The notes beneath the pieces are model-generated. The model saw nothing but the letters and a program-made list of their open reading frames with translations, had not been told where the DNA came from and did not search any database. From Craspedostauros australis (lineage: Eukaryota; Bacillariophyta; Bacillariophyceae; Mastogloiales; Achnanthaceae), in NCBI GenBank assembly GCA_026770025.1, contig JAMXDE010000013.1:620001-684000 (forward strand): 64,000 nucleotides of DNA, written 5' to 3'. The position numbers were made by a program, and so were the translations under genes. Below, in pieces: positions 1 through 10,485 of this stretch. Positions within the stretch are counted from its first letter, which is position 1, and every line of letters starts with the position of its first letter.

Positions 1-311
1 GCGAGTCGTGGCGTCGCGTGATCGCGGATGATGATGAGATCGTTTTGTTGAGCGTCCCGCCCGAGGAATGGAGGTATCATCTGCTGACGCGCAAGGAACG
101 CAAATCGGGTGCGGATGCCAAGGCAGCCTCGCGGCTGATCGCGAGGCAGGTGGTGCAGGACTACGGCATGCAGCAGCACGTTGGCAAATTCCCGACCGAC
201 GTTGCGGAATCCGTCGTGATGGGATTGTACGTTTCGCGGCGGTTGGGTTGGATCGAGAGGGAGCCGGCAATTCGGAGATTCATGAATGGCCGTGTTGTTG
301 TTCCAAAGTAG
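1..311 (+). CDS. C-terminal end of a possible RuvC/MOC1-like Holliday-junction resolvase (5' partial)
   Basis: The frame is open from the left edge and ends with TAG at 309-311, giving about 102 residues. The order of features resembles the C-terminal part of RuvC-fold organellar resolvases (MOC1 type): a PP-x-x-W motif, a Lys-rich stretch leading into K-A-A-S-R-L-I-A-R, then a helix with a D-x-A-E-S pattern followed by G-L-Y-x-x-R-R. In that family the last acidic residues of the active site lie in a similar D/E-A-E helix, which would be the D-V-A-E-S segment here. No upstream ATG is visible, so most of the gene lies outside the window. It ends 190 bp from the stop of the convergent RING gene. 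The family call rests on motif spacing only; an unrelated protein remains possible. Confidence 0.45.
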   Translation, partial: ESWRRVIADDDEIVLLSVPPEEWRYHLLTRKERKSGADAKAASRLIARQVVQDYGMQQHVGKFPTDVAESVVMGLYVSRRLGWIEREPAIRRFMNGRVVVPK

Positions 312-500
312 AGTGGAGTCGAGTAGGTAAGCTGTTGTAGCCCAGGGTGGCGCCTCTACCCGCACTTTACTTGTACAACGATGAGTCTGTATTAGTATGT
401 TACGCCTCTGTACTCGACCTGGTTTCATGCGCAGTACGGGTCCAGAGCATTGTTACGTGCTGCTGTGACTATTGGAGTCGTCTGTTGCGTCGCTCTACAA

Positions 501-2387
501 CTACGCCCAAAAGTGCTGAATGATCATATCAATTTCGAACCGGCACACCGGACACTTGTCGCCACGCGCTTTCAAGATGCGTGCGCATACCAGACAGCAC
601 GCGACATGGCCTGTCTCACCATGCACGATGGTGGCGTTGCGTTCTTCCGTTAAACAGATGAGACATTTGTCATCGTCGCGGTCGGCCTTGGAATGATTTC
701 TCCTTTGTGTCACCTTGTTTCGGCTGACATGCGGTTGTGCAGGACCATCATCGTCGTCGGTGGTGCATTCACCGCAGTACCGATTGCCGTTCTCTTCTCC
801 ATCGCTGTCGTTGTCACCGGACGCCTCCATCGCTTCGCGGATGTAGCCTTCGACTTGCCGCTGCATTTGCAGATGATACATGCCGGGATTATCGGGATCG
901 AAGGCCGAATCCAATCCAACAAATTCCACGACCAACTCGTTGCCCGGCGGCGGACGATTCAGGCGCACGGAGACCCACCCGCCGTTCCCCGCCAACCGCA
1001 GACGTTCGATGCACCGATCCATGGGATGATCCGAAAAGGCACGACCGATGATGCTGAGCTCTGCCCCCATCGGCGCATGGCCGATCTGCGGACTGGACAG
1101 CTCGACGTCACGACGAATGACGGCGCCCTCGGGCAGACGCACCTTGTACAAGGCGGGCACAGGAAACGACAACGGCTGCGCGACGGATCCGCGCTGTCCG
1201 CTGAGCGGATTGAGGAATTCGGAGCACCAGCCGTCGACCAAGCGCGCCATGCGCTGCGCGTCGTCCTGCAGAATGGATTGTACGCGCAGACGCGACAAAC
1301 CTTGCTGGTTGACCGTCTTGCGCGTGACGCGGATGAGCGAACCGTACGGGATGGTATCGACGTGCTTCGTGTTGAGTTCCAAACCCAACCGCACGAACGC
1401 ACCGACGGGGCATGTGACACGCCATATCCAAACGTCAGGATCCAGGAACGACGAGGGCAATCCCGGCGCCATGAGCGGATATCCATCGACGCTCAACACG
1501 ACGTAAGCGTTCGTGCGCCTTGATTCATTGCGCGCGACCTTGAGGACTTGCACGACGCCCTGTTCGCCATGCGGATAGATGGATTGGTGCATGTCCCCGT
1601 TTTGGTACGATGGACGCACGTTGATCTTTTTGAGCGTGGACGAATCGAGATGGATGATCTCCGACGCCACCAACGTCGATCCCGGTGACAAGGTCTCCAA
1701 CGAGGTGCGCATGACGACACCGGTCTTGAGTTTGGACGGCAATTCGCGCAGCAAGGCCAGCCCGCCATCAATCTGCCACCACATCGCGTCGCGGTCATTG
1801 CGGCTTTCGATGATGCTGTTGATGGTTCGGCTGTTGCCGTCATGATGATAGTGGTGGCGTTGCCAATGTTCCGAGGATGGGTGTGAATGTGGATGCTGGC
1901 GCTGCCGTTGCTGCTGCTGCTGCTGATTGCACTGGGTCTGGAAGGTCGCCTTCCAGTCCTTCCACCGACTGCACTCGCGATCTCGACATTCCGACCTCCA
2001 TTCCTGCAGGCTGCGTTCGTCCAGCCGCTGCTGATGGGACATGTTGGATTCGAATGGAGAGAATAGAGCCGATCCTGGATGGTTGGAGTTGCATCCGCTG
2101 CGTCGTGGCGACTGCGGCTGTCTTAGCGACGCACGAGCAGGCGACGACAACGGAGAATCGAGCTTGCGGTTGGACCTGGTGCTGCTGTTGTTGGCGTGCG
2201 AGCCATCCTCCGCCTCCTCGAGCCACGCCTCATCCCTGGACTCCGGCAGCGTTGGGAAGTTGTCGATGCTGTTGGACATTCCATCGCCAGGCGATCCCTG
2301 CAGCACCACGAAGGGGCCTGGCACGGAAATCTCCAGTTCATGCGCCATCACGAGGTCCACCTTCCTATCGTGGCTGTGCTTCGTCAT
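501..2387 (-). CDS. RING-finger protein with MDM2-type C2H2C4 RING and SH3b-like modules, likely E3 ubiquitin ligase
   Basis: This is a 628-residue single-exon ORF starting at an ATG at 2387. The last 55 or so residues form a RING with C-x2-C, a V-H-G-E-T-G-H segment and C-P-V-C-R. The spacing and the G-x-T-G-H core match the MDM2/MDMX RING more closely than a classic C3HC4 RING, and the chain ends only nine residues after it (DMIIQHFWA), as MDM2 does. In MDM2 that tail is needed for RING dimerisation. Two related beta-rich modules lie at about residues 325-375 and 415-480, each with a pattern like Y-K-V-x-x-P-x-G-A-x-V-R and a closing G-W-V-S or R-L-R-V; these resemble SH3b-type repeats. The N-terminal 200 residues are Ser/Gln/His-rich with a Q6 run. 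No p53-binding SWIB domain is seen. The expected role is ubiquitin transfer to an unknown substrate. It is divergent from the gene at 3080. Confidence 0.8.
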   Translation of the reverse strand: MTKHSHDRKVDLVMAHELEISVPGPFVVLQGSPGDGMSNSIDNFPTLPESRDEAWLEEAEDGSHANNSSTRSNRKLDSPLSSPARASLRQPQSPRRSGCNSNHPGSALFSPFESNMSHQQRLDERSLQEWRSECRDRECSRWKDWKATFQTQCNQQQQQQRQRQHPHSHPSSEHWQRHHYHHDGNSRTINSIIESRNDRDAMWWQIDGGLALLRELPSKLKTGVVMRTSLETLSPGSTLVASEIIHLDSSTLKKINVRPSYQNGDMHQSIYPHGEQGVVQVLKVARNESRRTNAYVVLSVDGYPLMAPGLPSSFLDPDVWIWRVTCPVGAFVRLGLELNTKHVDTIPYGSLIRVTRKTVNQQGLSRLRVQSILQDDAQRMARLVDGWCSEFLNPLSGQRGSVAQPLSFPVPALYKVRLPEGAVIRRDVELSSPQIGHAPMGAELSIIGRAFSDHPMDRCIERLRLAGNGGWVSVRLNRPPPGNELVVEFVGLDSAFDPDNPGMYHLQMQRQVEGYIREAMEASGDNDSDGEENGNRYCGECTTDDDDGPAQPHVSRNKVTQRRNHSKADRDDDKCLICLTEERNATIVHGETGHVACCLVCARILKARGDKCPVCRFEIDMIIQHFWA

Positions 2388-3079
2388 CTCAAGGCGCGGA
2401 TATCAGATGGAGTAGGGCAGAGCAGAGCGTGGCTGCGTTGGTGTTCACTTTGACGTTGACGTTGACGTCGATGTTGCAGTTGCTGTTTGCGATTGATGGC
2501 TTTCTCTCTTTCTCTCTTCAGTGATTGTGATGATTGTGGAACACCTTGTTCGTGTTCGAAGCACCTGTGGTGGTTGTTTGTTCGCAGACACACATCATCG
2601 TGTCGTTGTCGTTTGGCGAAATTCGTGTCCAAAGATCCGGTGAGTCAAAGCGATCAAATGACTCCACCGAGTCGATTCACGTCAACAATTTTCACTCGTG
2701 TCAACGATGCGACACACATGGTGGCGAACTTTGTCGACCCGTTGACACTCATTTTTTGGATGTCGTCCCATTCTGCGGACAGCATCAACAAGAACACGAC
2801 GACGGTGCACCCATCACACTCTTGCACAGAACAAGGAAAGCAACATCATCGAAAGAAGCTCCGCACCAAGTCGAACTCGAGAGGACATACACAACACTCT
2901 ATCCGCACTCATTTCTACTGAAAGAGAGAGAGAGACAGCGAGCGAAAGTTCAAGTACCGAGTACGCAGAGACGAGCACAGAACAAGAGCACGGGACCGAC
3001 CAAGGGCTTGACTCCATCACATTGCATTGCATTGTACTACATTCCTGTCTACTATTCTATTGCACCGCTGACATCGACC
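2388..3079. promoter_or_regulatory. Divergent intergenic region between RING gene and coiled-coil gene
   Basis: This 692-bp region separates two divergently transcribed genes and should hold both promoters and 5' leaders. The half next to 3080 is rich in CA, GA and ACA runs (a GA run near 2921-2940), as expected of an untranslated leader. An open frame runs through it from 2534 into the downstream gene, but its composition is unlike a protein and it has no good start context. I could not identify a TATA box or other named promoter element with confidence. Confidence 0.4.
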
Positions 3080-4621
3080 ATGGCAGAAACGTACGATTTG
3101 CGCGTCCTGGAGGATGAGCATCAACCGGATCCATCCCTGTTGCCGGCTGGTTGGCAGAGCATTGCCGATGTCCAGCCTCTGAAGATGGAAACGAAGAAGA
3201 AGACCAAGAAAAGCAAGAAGAAGAAGAAAAAGAAGGCCATCACGCACGAGGATGAGATGGAGGCAGATTCGGTCCTCAGCACCTTGCTGGATGATGACGG
3301 CAATGAGCATAAGGTCATTGATTTGACCGTCGAGGAGACATCGGCGATCAAGAAGAATGTAAGTGTGCGACAGCAGAAGCAGGGATATGGACATCCATGG
3401 AACAACCAACCCAGTACCAATCCATTTGATTCGGATGATGACGAGGATGTGTACATTGAGTCAGCGACGGCACCGCAGAAGATTGCCAAGACGGTTGCAC
3501 CAAAGATGGCGACACCAAAGAAGTCGATGGCCACGGTGCCTGCCGCAAGCACCAACCCATTCCAAGATGACTACATCCGAAACAAGGTCCAACCAGTCAC
3601 CACCACGCAGACAGTGCAACGCGTGCCATCCGTGGACGCCATGTGCACACCGTTCGATGCTGACACCAACGAGACGGCGCAAGCCTTGACGGACATGGTC
3701 AAAAAGGGGACATCCGATATCATCGATGGCATCGCGGCCATGGAGAGTCCCGCCATGGAAAATCCATTGCCAGCCTTGACGGGTGCCATCGATTCGGCGG
3801 TCGAGGCCGGATCTCGGTTGGTATCCGGGATGATCCACAACAAGGCGGGCAGCGTAACGAAGAAGAAGAAGAACAAAGCGACAGAAGAAGAGGAGGCCGT
3901 TGAAATCCATCTGTCTGACACTGCCTCTGAACGTCCCATCGTGAATGTCGTGAAACAACGCAAATCCAAGTCGTCCGTGGAGAGCGACGACGATGACACT
4001 TCTGATGACGCTTCTGATGACGACGATGACGACGAGGAGGACGTCGTTGCCAGTTCCAGACGCCTGCTGCAAATGGCCGACAAACGCCTGCAGTACCAGC
4101 AACACACGGAGGAAGTGAAGAAGCTGCGCGGCCAAATCAGCACGATGAAGGAGCAGGCCGCCGCCTTGACGGAACAGCTGCGACGCGCCGTCGAGACGAA
4201 GTGCGATCTGGTCGTGGCACAGACCGAGATGGAGCGCATCCACGAGATCCAGCTGCTGGCCGCCAAGGACGAGATCCACATGCTGCAGCGCGAGGGCAAG
4301 AACAACGCGGACGTGACGGCGCGGTTGGAACTGAAGTTCATGAACGATATGAACGTGCTGTCGCAGCGCATCCATGACATGGATCGGCGGCATCGCAACG
4401 TGGTGTTGGAGAAGGATTGCCGCATCGCGCAGCTGGAGCAGGAGGTGTCGAAGCGCAAGACCGAGTCGGTGCGGCGGGAACCCCGGTTCAAGAGCCGATT
4501 CCTCGTACCGGCGTCGTCGAACGAGACCTTGTATCCGCAGCGTCGGGAGGAGACGAAGTTGACGGAGGATGACGGCGAGGCTACCAACGCATCCAACGAG
4601 ATCTTCGGCAACGTGTTGTAA
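3080..4621 (+). CDS. Acidic/lysine-rich coiled-coil protein with two NPF motifs, function unknown
   Basis: This ORF of 513 residues starts at the ATG at 3080, which has a strong context (ACC before, G after). The frame stays open upstream to 2534, but that part looks like leader sequence. A run of lysines lies at about residues 39-52. Two S-T-N-P-F motifs occur at about 112-116 and 157-161, each followed by acidic residues. NPF tripeptides are ligands of EH domains in endocytic trafficking, and plant SNAP33-type proteins begin with a similar N-P-F-D-S-D-D motif, but I see no convincing SNARE repeat. An Asp-rich block precedes a long heptad-type coiled coil at about 325-480. A GTAAGT at 3360 could be read as a splice donor, but the frame continues sensibly through it. 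I do not recognise the family; a trafficking or scaffold role is only a guess. Confidence 0.65.
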   Translation: MAETYDLRVLEDEHQPDPSLLPAGWQSIADVQPLKMETKKKTKKSKKKKKKKAITHEDEMEADSVLSTLLDDDGNEHKVIDLTVEETSAIKKNVSVRQQKQGYGHPWNNQPSTNPFDSDDDEDVYIESATAPQKIAKTVAPKMATPKKSMATVPAASTNPFQDDYIRNKVQPVTTTQTVQRVPSVDAMCTPFDADTNETAQALTDMVKKGTSDIIDGIAAMESPAMENPLPALTGAIDSAVEAGSRLVSGMIHNKAGSVTKKKKNKATEEEEAVEIHLSDTASERPIVNVVKQRKSKSSVESDDDDTSDDASDDDDDDEEDVVASSRRLLQMADKRLQYQQHTEEVKKLRGQISTMKEQAAALTEQLRRAVETKCDLVVAQTEMERIHEIQLLAAKDEIHMLQREGKNNADVTARLELKFMNDMNVLSQRIHDMDRRHRNVVLEKDCRIAQLEQEVSKRKTESVRREPRFKSRFLVPASSNETLYPQRREETKLTEDDGEATNASNEIFGNVL

Positions 4622-5999
4622 GCGCAAGCGCGAGAATGTGACGAGTACGATACGATACGATACGATACAATGCATACGAAGACGAATACGAAGACGAAGA
4701 CGAAGTAGTAGAATAGTTCAGCAAAGTGGATTTTAAGTATAGTAGCAGGCAAAGATTGTTGAAAGAGCCCTCTCCCCGTGACGAATGAGAGAGTCGAGCT
4801 CTGGTCTGCAACCTATTGTAGACTCTGAAGGAGACACGATGATGACAAGAGGGGGAGACTGCAACAACAGATGAGAATCCAGGTGGGCGCAGCAGGCAGA
4901 ACAGGATGCAGAACAAAGAGGGAAGTCCACGTGATTAGGGTTCCCATTGGACGGATCGATGGCGAACCTCTGCTGACGGTTGTGCTCGTCACGAGGTCAT
5001 CGCACACGTTTTGCGATGTCGAAAATGCGACCATGCTGGCAACAACGATTGTGGAGGCCAGCAGAGAGTGGAGGAAGGCAGATCAGTGACAACGTTGTGG
5101 TCGTTCCTTTGTCGTCCGATGAGTACGAGAAGAGAAATCCACAGAGTCATAACTGAGGAATAGCTGCTGTGGTTGCTCTACGAGTATTGTGAAGGAATGT
5201 GTCTCCATCATCTGTCATCCATGGCACCATCCACCACCTACTATATTCTGTCGCTAGACTCTTGCATACGAGTACATTGCTCGCACAGTGCACGCAAACA
5301 ACGAAATGACGCATCGGTTTTGTTCTTCCTCCCGAAAAATGGCGCCAGAGAGGTAGTTTTCCGTTGGGAGAATAAGGAATGGGTCTGATTGGACGGTTGC
5401 GACACCGGGACGACTTGGTGTGACACCCGTTGGTTGTCGCGAAAAATGCAAATTTGGCGACTTTCCCCGATCGCGTGGACATGTGTATCACGTTTTCGAC
5501 GATAAACACCTGGTGAGGGTGACAATGAAGCCTGCACAGAACAGCGCAGCGAGATCAGCAAGAAGAGGTGCAGCAAAGACGCATCTGCGTGGCATCGTGA
5601 TCGACATCATCATCATCATAACACGAGATCGTACGATACTTCATCACCCATCGCAAGGGCCACTCTGTCACATTGTATGTGAACAGTCGGAGGCAAGGAC
5701 GAGCAGATCGCAAGGTCACACACAGAGCAACAACGGTCCATCGACATCACAAACCAAGCAAACGACACATCGGCAGACTCAGTCACAAACAAAGACACAA
5801 TCACTCTCTCTGTTGATGCGACGCTGCCGTACGCACGAGTATACGCATCAGTACCCGCAGCGAACGAGCGCCATCTGGACTTCGCCAAACACGTTGGCGC
5901 CAACAAGAGGCATCACAATCATAGCCATTGCCATTGCCATAGCAACAACAGTCATAACACCAACAACAGCCATAGCAACAACAACAACAACATAACACA
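4622..5999. other. Intergenic region with short simple repeats
   Basis: There is no convincing gene here. Just after the upstream stop lie short tandem runs of TACGA (about 4646-4672) and GAAGAC/GAATAC (about 4678-4706). The 200 bp before the next ATG are CA/AAC-rich (for example CAACAA runs near 5940-5998), as expected of a leader. Antisense and overlapping frames through the stretch have no recognisable domain. Confidence 0.5.
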
Positions 6000-6932
6000 A
6001 TGATCGAATACCCCAACCACCTGAAAAGCCCACCAAAGCAGAACTCGGCAGACGACCTGTCCTCGTTGGGCAGCAACAGCAGCAGCGAGTCCAAACGCAA
6101 GGACCAGCAGCTCGACGAGGCCCTGCGATTGGCGCGCATCGTGCTGGGCAAGGACCACGCCAGCAAGTCGGACTCGAAGACCTTCCTTTCCGCCATCCGC
6201 GAGGTGGCCTCGCTCAAGCAGAACCTGCAGAAGCTCGAGCGCGAGCGCAACCTCCTGCGATGCGCCGTCAAGCGCACCAGCCTCCTGCAGCGCAGCGCCA
6301 GTTGCACCTCTCTGCAGAGTTCGGCGACGTTGGACACCGCGTTGGACTCCACGGCGTCCGACCACAAACCGCACGCCGTCACGCCGCAGACCACCATCGA
6401 GGACATCAAGATGCGCCTCGTGTGCTGGAAGACCGCGTTCCACAACCTCAATCAGACCCACGAGAAGCTGCTCCACAAATGCCACAAGGATCTCAAGCAA
6501 ATTGACTCTGTCTTGAAGAACCACATCTCGGACAGCGACGCGGAAGTCACGGCCGAGACGTTGGAGCATCTGCACGATCTCGTGCACACCGTCCTCAGTT
6601 TCCCAACGTCCGACACGCAGCTCCAGCAGAAGTGCAAACACCAAGAGACGCGCATCGAACAACTCGAGCAGCAACTGCAACAGATGCAGTTCCAACTCGC
6701 GACGACGGAGATTCTCACGTCCTCGTCCTCGTCCTCCATGGAGATGCCGCAAGCAACAACAACGACACACAAAACGAGACCCATTTCACCGACGGATACG
6801 GCGCGATCGTCGTCCTCGTCGTCGTGCGAGGATATTGGCGGCATCATCATGACGACGGCCACGACGGATGATGCCTTCATGATCTTCGATAATGCGGATG
6901 ATGACAGCGACCAAGATGAACCACATCTTTGA
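6000..6932 (+). CDS. Coiled-coil protein of unknown function, 310 aa
   Basis: A single-exon ORF begins at the ATG at 6000 and ends with TGA at 6930-6932. Residues about 25-100 are Ser-rich and then alpha-helical with heptad spacing (a K-Q-N-L-Q-K-L-E-R-E-R segment). A second Gln-rich coiled coil spans about 205-240, and the C-terminus is Ser/Asp-rich. There is no signal peptide, membrane segment or catalytic motif. GC-rich third positions favour this frame; the long antisense frame over 5952-6770 is Leu/Val-rich without motifs and is best read as its shadow. It lies on the same strand as the coiled-coil gene at 3080, which could reflect a shared cytoskeletal or scaffolding theme, but that is speculation. 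Confidence 0.6.
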   Translation: MIEYPNHLKSPPKQNSADDLSSLGSNSSSESKRKDQQLDEALRLARIVLGKDHASKSDSKTFLSAIREVASLKQNLQKLERERNLLRCAVKRTSLLQRSASCTSLQSSATLDTALDSTASDHKPHAVTPQTTIEDIKMRLVCWKTAFHNLNQTHEKLLHKCHKDLKQIDSVLKNHISDSDAEVTAETLEHLHDLVHTVLSFPTSDTQLQQKCKHQETRIEQLEQQLQQMQFQLATTEILTSSSSSSMEMPQATTTTHKTRPISPTDTARSSSSSSCEDIGGIIMTTATTDDAFMIFDNADDDSDQDEPHL

Positions 6933-7950
6933 GGCGCGTTTCGAAGCCATTCATGTAATTGATACTCTAATGCACCACTATTTGGAAAATGGGGTTGTCG
7001 CAATCTTCATCGTCAAGAGTATTGGCACGTTGTTATCCTCGGATCACACGGCAATACCATGCGTACGCAAGATCGATGCGAACGCAAGACATGGACTCAA
7101 CGCATCGCAGAGCTTGTCAACGACCGCCTCGTGCGCACCTTTTTCAGACACCTCGACAGTATTGATCGGTTGAGATTATGCGCTGGACTGTCTGTGCATT
7201 TGCCAAGACCAAACAATGTGCTTCTATTGCCTATCGCATCGCACGTGCATGCATGGAAGAGTCGCAGTTGGAGGCCAAACCATGGTTGGAGATCGATCAG
7301 GCAACGAACTCGACAAGTCGTGGATACACAAATCGAACCACAAAATGACGCAGAATCGCGCGTCAGCACACACAGAACGGGTTGCATAGTCGTATTGTTC
7401 TAAAATAGAGGGGTGGCTCTCTCCATACTCGCGCGTCAAATATCATGTCGGACCGTGAATGTATTGCAAAAGGATGCGATGGTGAAGGAGATTCGCCATC
7501 TCCGAGGGCTTGTGAATTTGCCAAATTAGCAAGTGCTCTCTTGATGGAATAGATATCGGTCTTGCCTTACAGGGGCGTAGATATCGAGAAGTCGAATGAG
7601 TGCAGATCGAGTTGGGCAGATGTCTGGGTCGCGGGAACATTTGGTGGAACGCAAGCCATGTCCAGCCGTTGCTGAAATCAGTGAGCGGGATAGCAACCAT
7701 TTCGAGCACAATCGGGAACAGTTCAATCTCTGCATGCCATTGTGGTGATATGTCCATGTTTTTTTTTTACCGGAGGCTCTCCTTTGCCAAAGGCAAGGAA
7801 GAATCGAAAATTCCTGTGGTACCTATGTGCCCATCTTGATCTCAATACCCTCGCAATCAGGAAGTTGCTCCTGGAGGAGAGTCTGACGTAGGTGGGCACT
7901 TCCAGGGCTGAATGGACTCCTAGTGTCTTTTGGCTTGGGTGGAGGCCAAA
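6933..7950. other. Gene-free stretch
   Basis: Open frames up to about 110 codons occur on both strands, but none shows a domain, signal peptide or consistent third-position bias. A poly-T run of nine sits at about 7759-7768. I see no RNA gene or repeat that I can name. Confidence 0.4.
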
Positions 7951-9728
7951 TTTTTTGGTAACCATTGGTAATTTTTGGTAAATAGTCGTATGAGTCAATT
8001 TTTCTGTAGACGCTGGTACATTTTGTACGTCAGTCCCACTCGAAGCCGCACAAAAAAAACCTTTTCTGCCACAAACCTCTTCGGCAAGTCCATTCCGCTC
8101 CATTTGTTTGAGCTCTCCTTCTGTGATCATTCTCATGTGTGGCTTTTAATCACCCTCTCCAAGTTTGGTGGCGATTGGTTGGGTAGTTGTCGAGATCTGC
8201 TTGTTTCTCTGGGGCCAACACTCGATATTGTCATTCACGAATGCCCATCACCGCGATGTATCGTAGCGAATTTTGTGTGGCCCAGCGCGTGTTAACACGC
8301 GGTGGAAATGATCACAAAACAATGTGGTACCGACCGATGCGTTCCTCACATGCTATGATCAGTTCCTTATGTCCTGGTATCATCCACTGTGGCTTAGTTC
8401 ATCGCATTGCATTGTAGTTGATTGCGGTTGATACTTTCTACAATAGCGTTTCAGTTCCACTCCGGAATACGGTATACCAGCAATCACCTTGGCAACGGCA
8501 ACTTGGATGCATGTATATTGTTGCACCCATCCTGCTTTGGGGACCAGTAGCACACAAGAGCAGTCCCGAACAGAGCAGAGTCGACTGTTTCACACCGAGG
8601 AGTTCAATCTCGCCATGCTCTGACCACTCTTCATTGGATCTTCCGCATCGCTGAGCATGTGCAACTGCGCCGCGCATAGTTTCCACACAATGTGAGCACA
8701 TTTTAGCACGTATCGTGTGTGTAATGTAGAAGCAAGTGTTCGATTGACCACAGCGGCGCTGAAGATTAGTAGAGAACATCAGGTTTCCTTCACAGAACGG
8801 TTGGAACGCGGTTTGATGGAGCACGAACAGTGACTGCGTTAACAACTTCACCCATGGCATGAGCGCGAGATGAGGGACTAGTCTTCGCAAGAGTATAGCA
8901 ACCAGCGCCAACGAATACAGTTGTAGCGTGTGATCAGGAAGCGGTGTTTCCTCGCGAGGATAGTACGCAGAAAAGCGACGAACAGAACTTGCAGTTGGTA
9001 TATCTTTGGAAGAAGTGAGATTCGAAGACCAAGACTACATGGGCAGGTGCAAGAGAGAATTCTGCGTCACCTGAAAGCACTGGCACGATGATCCGACGTC
9101 AGGGCGATGCACAACCTTGCATCAAGTAGAGAGACTCCTGCGAACAAAACAGTTCGAATCAACAACACGTAAAACCACACGATAATTTTTGGCGCGAACT
9201 TTTGTGCATTTACGGATTGATGATCATGGCTGTCACGAGCATTAGTGACTAACTTCAAACACCCAAAGCAACACACAAAGGCATCCTGGACCACTGACCA
9301 ACACACCACCCGAAGCAGAATGAAGTGACGAATACAACCATGTCATTCACTTGACCAATAGACGAAACAGAATTGGATGCGGGTCTTTGGAAGACAGTCG
9401 GTCGCTATTGGACCCAAACGCAACAAATTTCTGTACCAGAACGTCGTAGACTCTACGTGGTTACCAATGGTTACCAACGAAAAAATTCCGAAATCGCGTC
9501 CGTACGTCGTCCGTGCGAAAAAGGCCGATAAAGGGTAAAAAGAGGCATCGAGATGAACGGAAAGCGGAGATCGTTTGCCAACAATGAACACATCAACAGA
9601 GAGCTCTCACTCTCCTCTTTCTAATAATGCAAAGATGTCAGGCAACGGCCATCAACGCATCGCATGGTTCCATGTGCTGTCGGCGATAGGCGATTGGTTA
9701 CCAATAATTACCAATAAGCGCCAAAAAA
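7951..9728. repeat. Candidate element bounded by an inverted TTTTTTGG...TTGGTAA motif pair
   Basis: At 7951-7982 the sequence reads six T, GG, five bases, then ATTGGTAATT and TTGGTAA. The reverse complement of 9697-9728 has the same layout, with a different five-base gap and one further mismatch. A third related inverted motif (GGTTACCAATGGTTACCAA) lies at about 9461-9480. The 1.78 kb between them holds no recognisable gene. The arrangement would suit a non-autonomous DNA transposon with short inverted ends, but no clear target duplication was found at the ends, so the repeats may be coincidental or regulatory. Confidence 0.3.
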
Positions 9729-9940
9729 CTGGAAATTAGCCAATAGCCACTAGGGTTCCATCGAAATAGGCTCGACTGTAAGATACTCTCAACGAACCAG
9801 AAGAGGAGGAGTAGTCATCCATGTCAGGATATTTTGGGAACTCCACATTCCAATCATGCTTGAGGTGACCAAGATGATATTGGCGCTGGAGACAGGGACC
9901 ATGCCCGCAAGGATGGGAAGAGATGGAAAGTTTTGTGGTG

Positions 9941-10035
9941 TGTTGGAAATCCAGGGTAGTAGTATAGTCTAATGCTTATTAAACTGTACCATTTCAGAAC
10001 TATCAGATCAAAAGTCTATATTCACCTTAGTCTAT
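9941..10035 (-). repeat. LTR end fragment of the Copia family whose polyprotein lies at 54-60 kb
   Basis: On the + strand the stretch starts with TGTTGGAAATCC, followed by spaced matches such as AACTGTACC and AGAACT. These are the same landmarks as at 51804 and 60025, where they begin LTRs of a minus-strand Copia element. I could follow the similarity for about 90 bp. The other LTR end was not found nearby, so this is an old solo LTR or a fragment. Confidence 0.45.
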
Positions 10036-10432
10036 TCCTAATCTTGTTTCCGTAGACTGCGTCAGGTCACGCATGAGACTTTTGGTCATGAACCGTTTTC
10101 TCTTTCTCTGTTGACCTCATTTCCCGCAACGCCCGACGGCCCTCAGATACCTGTCTTGGTGTCTGAAGGTGGTAATGAGTTGAAGGATGGACGTCAGGCC
10201 CTGCCTGTCATCCTCCTTATGTGCACATGAACATACATGTCTACTGTCTTGATGAGTGAATGTACCTGAGCATCTTGGCTCAGATACAAGCTCATCAATC
10301 CCATCAAATTTGGCAAGATTGCATTTCTGCAATGATCGGATTTACTGCATGCATCATTGTTGTTCCAAGAAGCAATATCAGTATTGAAGGTGCCATGAAC
10401 CTCCTCAGTCTTGCAAACTTGACAACACCTTC

Positions 10433-10485
10433 ATGCTCTGCACTTCATGCACTGCAATTCATGCACTGCACTTCATGCTCTGCTG
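10433..10485. repeat. Short tandem repeat of about 15 bp
   Basis: Three to four imperfect units of a CTTCATGCACTGCA-like word lie head to tail. There is no coding context. It may sit inside the decayed LTR that begins at 9941. Confidence 0.5.

Noticed and set aside
2534-3079. Extending the coiled-coil protein upstream to 2534
   Set aside because: The 182 extra residues have the composition of a leader, while the ATG at 3080 has a strong context and begins protein-like sequence.
3461-4752. Two long minus-strand frames opposite the NPF coiled-coil gene
   Set aside because: Their low-complexity composition is the reverse complement of Lys/Asp/Glu codons; no start context or domain was found.
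5952-6770. Antisense frame of 272 codons
   Set aside because: It mirrors the coiled-coil gene at 6000-6932; it is Leu/Val/Arg-rich and has no motif, as expected for the shadow of a GC3-rich gene.
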